Shown: positions 13,945-18,360 of the stretch, piece by piece
Layout: each line of letters begins with the position of its first letter
Numbering within the stretch: the first letter of the stretch is position 1
DNA from: Prevotella sp.
Lineage (GTDB): Bacteria > Bacteroidota > Bacteroidia > Bacteroidales > Bacteroidaceae
DNA length: 18,360 nt
Assembly: GCA_024681875.1 (NCBI GenBank)
Contig: JAILAA010000182.1
Coordinates: 1-18,360, forward strand
Direction of reading: 5' to 3'
Translations under genes and position numbers: made by a program
The notes under the pieces: generated by a model
Database searches by the model: none
The model's input: only the letters and a program-made list of their open reading frames with translations
Told to the model about the DNA's origin: nothing

Positions 13945-13949
13945 ACAAG

Positions 13950-15035
13950 ATGTTTGATTTTAGTATAGTAACAACATGGTTCGACAATCTCCTGCGCCAG
14001 ACTTTGGGGCTGGGAGACTTCCTGTCGATATTGATTGAGTGCGTACTCATCGGCACCATCGTGCTGACGGCCTACGCATTGATCGCCTGTCTGATGATCT
14101 TCATGGAGCGTAAGGTCTGCGCCTACTTCCAGTGCCGCTTAGGCCCGATGCGCGTAGGTTACTGGGGCTTGCTGCAGATCTTTGCCGACGTGCTGAAGAT
14201 GCTCATCAAGGAGATCTTCTTCGTAGACAAGGCTGACAAGCTGCTCTATGCCATCGCACCTGTGCTGGTGATTGTGGCATCGGTAGGCACGTTCTGCTTC
14301 CTTCCTTGGAACATTGGTATGGGCATCCTCGACTTCAACGTGGGCCTGTTCCTCATCACCGCCATCTCTTCGATTGGCGTGGTGGGTATCTTCCTTGCCG
14401 GTTGGGGCTCTAACAACAAGTATTCTGTGGTGTCGGCTATGCGCGGCGCCGTGCAGATGATTTCCTATGAGATGTCGCTCTGCCTCTGCCTCATCACCGC
14501 CGTCATCCTGACAGGTACGATGCAGGTCAGCGGTATTGTGGAATATCAGACCGGTCCCTGGAACTGGCTCATCATCAAGGGCCACATTCCTGCCATCATC
14601 GCTTTCGTTACCTTCCTCATTGCCGGTAACGCAGAGGCCAACCGCGGCCCCTTCGATATGGCTGAGGCCGAGAGTGAGCTTACCGCCGGTCACCACACAG
14701 AGTACAGCGGCATGGGCTTCGGCTTCTTCTACCTGGCAGAGTTCCTCAACCTCTTCATCATCGCAGGCATCGCCACGATGGTGTTCCTCGGAGGCTGGGC
14801 TCCTATCAACATTGGCGTTGAAGGCTTCGACAAGGTGATGAACTACATCCCCGGCATTTTCTGGTTCTTCGGAAAAACGCTTGGCGTGGTGTGGCTGCTG
14901 ATGTGGATTAAGTGGACGTTCCCCCGTCTGCGTATCGACCAGATCCTGAAGCTGGAATGGAAGTACCTCATGCCCCTGGCACTCATCAACCTCGTGCTGA
15001 TGACAGTCGTTGTGGCAATGGGATGGTATCTTTAA
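13950..15035 (+). CDS. nuoH: NADH-quinone oxidoreductase subunit H
   Basis: The 361-aa product is the membrane subunit that connects the quinone cavity to the proton-pumping arm. About eight transmembrane helices are visible. Family signatures are MERKVCAYFQCRLGP with GYWGLLQIFADVLKM after it, and the quinone-loop block EANRGPFDMAEAESEL...HTEYSGM at about residues 228-252. The C-terminus ends in a membrane helix. The gene is 67 bp after nuoCD and 21 bp before nuoI. It is preceded by the TAAATCG repeat, not by a Shine-Dalgarno site. Confidence 0.96.
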   Translation: MFDFSIVTTWFDNLLRQTLGLGDFLSILIECVLIGTIVLTAYALIACLMIFMERKVCAYFQCRLGPMRVGYWGLLQIFADVLKMLIKEIFFVDKADKLLYAIAPVLVIVASVGTFCFLPWNIGMGILDFNVGLFLITAISSIGVVGIFLAGWGSNNKYSVVSAMRGAVQMISYEMSLCLCLITAVILTGTMQVSGIVEYQTGPWNWLIIKGHIPAIIAFVTFLIAGNAEANRGPFDMAEAESELTAGHHTEYSGMGFGFFYLAEFLNLFIIAGIATMVFLGGWAPINIGVEGFDKVMNYIPGIFWFFGKTLGVVWLLMWIKWTFPRLRIDQILKLEWKYLMPLALINLVLMTVVVAMGWYL

Positions 15036-15056
15036 TCCTATTAAATCCTAAAAGAA

Positions 15057-15602
15057 ATGGAAAAAGAACAATCATATTTCGGAGAGATAGGGCACGGCAT
15101 CAAGACGTTGGCTACCGGCATGAAGGTGACCTGGAAGGAATACTTCAAGGACTTCTTCACCAACAAGTCGACGGAGCAGTACCCTGAAAACCGCAAGACC
15201 ACGCTGCACGTGTCGTCCCGCCACCGCGGGCGCCTGGTGTTCAAGCGCGATGAGAACGGTGCCTACAAGTGCACGGCCTGCACACTGTGTGAGAAGGCCT
15301 GCCCCAACGGCACCATCAAGATTAAGGCACACATGGCCGAAGACCCCGAAACGGGCAAGAAGAAGAAAGTGCTGGACGACTATCAGTACGACTTGGGCGA
15401 CTGCATGTTCTGCCAGCTCTGCACCAATGCCTGCAACTTCGACGCCATCGAGTTCACCAACGACTTCGAGAATGCCGTCTTCGACCGCGACAAGCTGGTG
15501 CTCCACCTCGACAAAGAGGAGTACAAGGGCGGCTCGCTGCCTGGCCTCATCGACGGTGGCGCAGAGTGGACAGCCGGAACGTTTAACACTAAAACAAAGT
15601 AA
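15057..15602 (+). CDS. nuoI: NADH-quinone oxidoreductase subunit I
   Basis: The 181-aa product is the ferredoxin-like subunit holding clusters N6a and N6b, which lead electrons to N2 in NuoB. Two CxxCxxCxxxC motifs are complete: C72, C75, C78, C82 followed by Pro, and C116, C119, C122, C126 followed by Asn (N127) where most ferredoxin-type motifs have Pro. An amphipathic N-terminal stretch should dock on NuoH. The stop is three bases before nuoJ. Confidence 0.96.
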   Translation: MEKEQSYFGEIGHGIKTLATGMKVTWKEYFKDFFTNKSTEQYPENRKTTLHVSSRHRGRLVFKRDENGAYKCTACTLCEKACPNGTIKIKAHMAEDPETGKKKKVLDDYQYDLGDCMFCQLCTNACNFDAIEFTNDFENAVFDRDKLVLHLDKEEYKGGSLPGLIDGGAEWTAGTFNTKTK

Positions 15603-15605
15603 ACG

Positions 15606-16127
15606 ATGGGTAATACAATTATGTTTATCATACTCGCTCTTGTCATCATCGGCTCAGCCCTGCTGTGCGTGACGACAACGCGAATCATGCGAGCCGCAAC
15701 ATTCATGTTGTTTGTGCTCTTCGGTGTGGCAGGCATCTATTTCCTGCTCGACTACACCTTCCTTGGTGCTGCCCAGATAGCCGTCTATGCCGGTGGTGTG
15801 ACGATGATCTATGTCTTCGCCATCCAGTTGGTCAGCAAGCGCACGCTGCAGGGACTGGTGGAGCACGTCAAGTGCAGCCGCCTCATCAGTGGAGGACTGG
15901 CAGCCCTGGCTGGACTGGCCGTTGTCTGCTTCATCATCCTCAAGACCGGCTTTGTCCTCGACCAGAGCGTGGCCGACGTGGAGGTGCCCATGAATGAGAT
16001 AGGTACTGCCCTCGTAGGCAGCGAGAAGTATCAGTACGTGCTGCCCTTCGAGTTCATCTCGTTGTTCCTGCTGGCATGTATCATCGGTGGCCTCGTAGTG
16101 GCTAGAAAGGAGGAGAAGGACGCATGA
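15606..16127 (+). CDS. nuoJ: NADH-quinone oxidoreductase subunit J
   Basis: The 173-aa product is a membrane subunit with five predicted helices. The third contains the conserved Gly/Tyr-rich segment AQIAVYAGGVTMIYVFAIQL, known for its pi-bulge in complex I structures. The ending VVARKEEKDA is basic and cytoplasmic. The stop overlaps nuoK as ATGA, and a strong Shine-Dalgarno (AAAGGAGGAG, 16107-16116) just upstream serves nuoK. Confidence 0.95.
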   Translation: MGNTIMFIILALVIIGSALLCVTTTRIMRAATFMLFVLFGVAGIYFLLDYTFLGAAQIAVYAGGVTMIYVFAIQLVSKRTLQGLVEHVKCSRLISGGLAALAGLAVVCFIILKTGFVLDQSVADVEVPMNEIGTALVGSEKYQYVLPFEFISLFLLACIIGGLVVARKEEKDA

Positions 16128-16435
16128 CTATACCCGTTGAATGTTACTTCGTGCTGAGCGCACTGCTGTTCTTCATCGGCGTCTTCGGCTTCGTCACTCG
16201 CCGCAACCTCATCGCCATGCTCATCTCTGTGGAGCTGGTGCTGAACGCCGTTGACATCAACTTTGCCGCCATCAACCGCCTGCTCTATCCGCAGGGCATG
16301 GAGGGCATGTTCATGACGCTCTTCGTCATCGGTGTCGCTGCTGCTGAGAGTGCCGTGGCCATCGCTATTATTATTAATGTGTATCGCCACTTCCGTAGCG
16401 ACAGCGTAGACAGTATTACTAACCTGAAAAACTAA
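16124..16435 (+). CDS. nuoK: NADH-quinone oxidoreductase subunit K
   Basis: The 103-aa product is an MrpC-like membrane subunit with three helices. The two buried glutamates of the proton path are present: E37 in LISVELVLNAV and E75 in AAAESAVAIAI, corresponding to E36 and E72 of E. coli NuoK. It overlaps nuoJ by four bases and lies nine bases before nuoL. Confidence 0.96.
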   Translation: MTIPVECYFVLSALLFFIGVFGFVTRRNLIAMLISVELVLNAVDINFAAINRLLYPQGMEGMFMTLFVIGVAAAESAVAIAIIINVYRHFRSDSVDSITNLKN

Positions 16436-16444
16436 GAGAAGATT

Positions 16445-18360
16445 ATGCAATACGGATATACCATTTTCATCCTTCTGTTACCCCTGCTCTCGTTCCTCGT
16501 TCTGGGACTGGCAGGCATGAAGATGAAGCACAAGGTGGCCGGTCTCATCGGCACCTGCTCGCTCGGAGTGGTCACGATTCTGTCCTATCTCACGGCCTTC
16601 CAGTATTTCTCTGCCGACCGTGTGAACGACATCCATCAGGCCATCATCCCCTTTAACTTCACGTGGCTGCCTCTGACCGACACGTTGCACTTCGACCTGG
16701 GCATCCTGCTCGACCCCATCTCGGTGATGATGCTCATCGTCATCTCGACGGTGTCGCTCATGGTGCACATCTATTCTTTCGGCTACATGCACGGCGAGAA
16801 AGGATTCCAGCGCTACTACGCTTTCCTCTCACTCTTCACCATGTCAATGCTGGGACTGGTGGTGGCCACCAACATCTTCCAGATGTACATGTTCTGGGAG
16901 TTGGTGGGTGTGAGCTCCTATCTGCTCATCGGCTTCTACTATCCGTTGAAGCCTGCCATTGCCGCCTCTAAGAAGGCCTTCATCGTGACACGCTTCGCCG
17001 ATATGTTCTTCCTCATCGGCATTCTGATGTTCGGTTTCTTCACCGACTCGTTCAGCTTCTCGTTTGCCGCCGACGTACAGGTGGTGAACGGTATGCAGGA
17101 GCTGGTGACTGTCGACCCGATGCGTGCCATTGCCTGCGGCGGATTCATCATCCCCACCGCTTTGACGCTGATGTTCATCGGCGGTGCCGGTAAGAGCGCC
17201 ATGTTCCCACTGCACATCTGGCTGCCCGACGCCATGGAAGGCCCCACGCCTGTGTCGGCCCTCATCCATGCTGCCACGATGGTGGTGGCAGGTGTGTTCC
17301 AGATTGCCCGTATGTTCCCCTTGTGGATACAGTATGCCCCCGAGACCATGAGCATCGTGGTGTGGGTGGGTGTCTTCACCGCTTTCTATGCCGCTGCCGT
17401 GGCCTGTGCCCAAAGCGACATCAAGCGTGTGCTGGCCTTCTCCACCATCTCACAGATTGCCTTCATGATGGTGGGCCTGGGTGTCAGCCTGCCCGGCCAT
17501 GAGGCCATCCTCGACAACCACGCCCAGCTAGGCTACATGGCTGGCATGTTCCATCTGTTCACCCACGCCATGTTCAAGGCTTGCCTGTTCCTTGGCGCCG
17601 GCTGCATCATCCACGCCGTGCACAGCAACGAGATGTCCATGATGGGTGGCCTGCGCAAGTACATGCCTATCACGCACATCACGTTCCTCATATCGTGTCT
17701 GGCCATCGCAGGCATACCGCCGTTCTCGGGCTTCTTCTCGAAGGACGAGATTCTGACGGCTGCCATGCAGTACAGCCCTGTGGTCGGTTGGATTATGACG
17801 GGTGTGGCCGCTATGACCGCCTTCTACATGTTCCGCCTGTACTACGGCATCTTCTGGGGTACTGAGAACAAAGAAGCCCACGAGCATCACACACCGCATG
17901 AGGCTCCGCTCTCGATGACCTTCCCGCTGATGTTCCTCTCGGCAGTTACTATCCTTTGCGGATTCCTGCCCTTTGGTCACTTCGTCAGCGCCAGCGGCCT
18001 GTCCTACGACATCCACCTCGACACACAGATTGCTATCACGAGCGTGGTCATCGCAGTTATCAGCATCGCCCTTGCCACCTATATTTACAAAGGCGAGAAG
18101 CAGCCTATTGCAGACCGTCTGTACAAGACTTTCCCGAAGCTTCACCGCGCAGCCTACAAGCGCTTCTATCAGGACGAGATCTGGCAGTACGTCACCCACC
18201 GCATCATCTTCCGTTGCGTCTCTACGCCTATTGCCTGGTTCGACCGTCATGTCGTTGACGGCACGTTCAACTTCATGGCCTGGGGCGCCAACGAAGCCGG
18301 CGAGAGCATCCGCTGCTGGCAGAGTGGTGACGTGCGCCGCTACGCCATCTGGTTCATCAC
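16445..18360 (+). CDS. nuoL: NADH-quinone oxidoreductase subunit L (3' end beyond window)
   Basis: This antiporter-like proton-pumping subunit is open for 638 codons and runs off the right edge without a stop. ATG 16445 gives MQYGYTIFILLLPLLSF, a normal NuoL start, nine bases after nuoK. Diagnostic segments are GFQRYYAFLSLFTMSMLGL, MFWELVGVSSYLLIGF with E152, and GKSAMFPLHIWLPDAMEG with K250. E152 and K250 correspond to E144 and K229 of E. coli NuoL. Further on are MFKACLFLGAG and IPPFSGFFSKDEI. A His-rich loop, HEHHTPHE, lies near residues 479-486. The final residues in view approach the long lateral helix. No frameshift was seen. nuoM and nuoN are expected next, outside the window. Confidence 0.96.
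   Translation, partial: MQYGYTIFILLLPLLSFLVLGLAGMKMKHKVAGLIGTCSLGVVTILSYLTAFQYFSADRVNDIHQAIIPFNFTWLPLTDTLHFDLGILLDPISVMMLIVISTVSLMVHIYSFGYMHGEKGFQRYYAFLSLFTMSMLGLVVATNIFQMYMFWELVGVSSYLLIGFYYPLKPAIAASKKAFIVTRFADMFFLIGILMFGFFTDSFSFSFAADVQVVNGMQELVTVDPMRAIACGGFIIPTALTLMFIGGAGKSAMFPLHIWLPDAMEGPTPVSALIHAATMVVAGVFQIARMFPLWIQYAPETMSIVVWVGVFTAFYAAAVACAQSDIKRVLAFSTISQIAFMMVGLGVSLPGHEAILDNHAQLGYMAGMFHLFTHAMFKACLFLGAGCIIHAVHSNEMSMMGGLRKYMPITHITFLISCLAIAGIPPFSGFFSKDEILTAAMQYSPVVGWIMTGVAAMTAFYMFRLYYGIFWGTENKEAHEHHTPHEAPLSMTFPLMFLSAVTILCGFLPFGHFVSASGLSYDIHLDTQIAITSVVIAVISIALATYIYKGEKQPIADRLYKTFPKLHRAAYKRFYQDEIWQYVTHRIIFRCVSTPIAWFDRHVVDGTFNFMAWGANEAGESIRCWQSGDVRRYAIWFI

Noticed and set aside
14139..14696. 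Minus-strand open frame opposite nuoH
   Set aside because: It is antisense to the quinone-loop region of nuoH, which is fully conserved, and encodes a His/Glu-rich low-complexity product.
16844..18250. Several minus-strand frames opposite nuoL
   Set aside because: They are shadows of nuoL, which is open from 16445 to the window end with all key residues present.

Overview
The window comes from a Bacteroidota chromosome, most likely Bacteroidales and probably Prevotellaceae. Four things support this. The promoters have TAnnTTTG -7 boxes, several with an upstream TTTG. Shine-Dalgarno sequences are few. Complex I has the NuoA-B-CD-H-I-J-K-L order without NuoE, F or G. A PorW/SprE-type TPR lipoprotein and a secreted GH3 enzyme with a PA14 insert are also typical. 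The family assignment is inference; the phylum is well supported.

Layout from left to right: a tRNA-Pro(GGG) gene on the minus strand (2-74) diverges from a plus-strand cluster, aroA (285-1544), a small Cys-rich membrane protein (1563-1775) and a large TPR lipoprotein (1786-4728). A small minus-strand membrane protein (4769-5023) converges on that cluster and diverges from the ribosomal operon rpsF-rpsR-rplI (5219-6374). Two terminators lie back to back at 6414-6501. They close rplI on one strand and, on the other, a minus-strand pair: a GH3 glycosidase (7655-10264) followed 12 bp later by prfA (6527-7642). A secreted protein of unknown function (10464-11075) comes next. The complex I operon then runs from 11221 off the right edge: nuoA, nuoB, a nuoC-nuoD fusion, nuoH, nuoI, nuoJ, nuoK and the first 638 codons of nuoL.

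The genes are mostly housekeeping: shikimate pathway, ribosome, translation termination and respiration. The accessory part is the polysaccharide-degrading GH3 enzyme, the secreted orphan and the TPR lipoprotein. The Nuo subunits present form the membrane arm and the quinone-reducing Q module. The NADH-oxidising module is not encoded at its usual position.

I found no clear new system such as a defence island, CRISPR array or mobile element. The most unusual signal is at small scale. Five unrelated short G/C- or A/T-biased repeats sit at gene edges, in a promoter, or in frame inside genes: GGTTGAAA at the aroA stop, CCCCTCG in aroA, ACTCCTA in the rpsF promoter, TAAATCG before nuoH, and a CCTCCCCC/GGGGGAGG hairpin in the GH3 gene. 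Six of seven promoters also share an extended TTTGCA(C/G) -7 element. No stretch longer than about 210 bases lacks a gene; the larger gaps hold promoters, terminators and these repeats.
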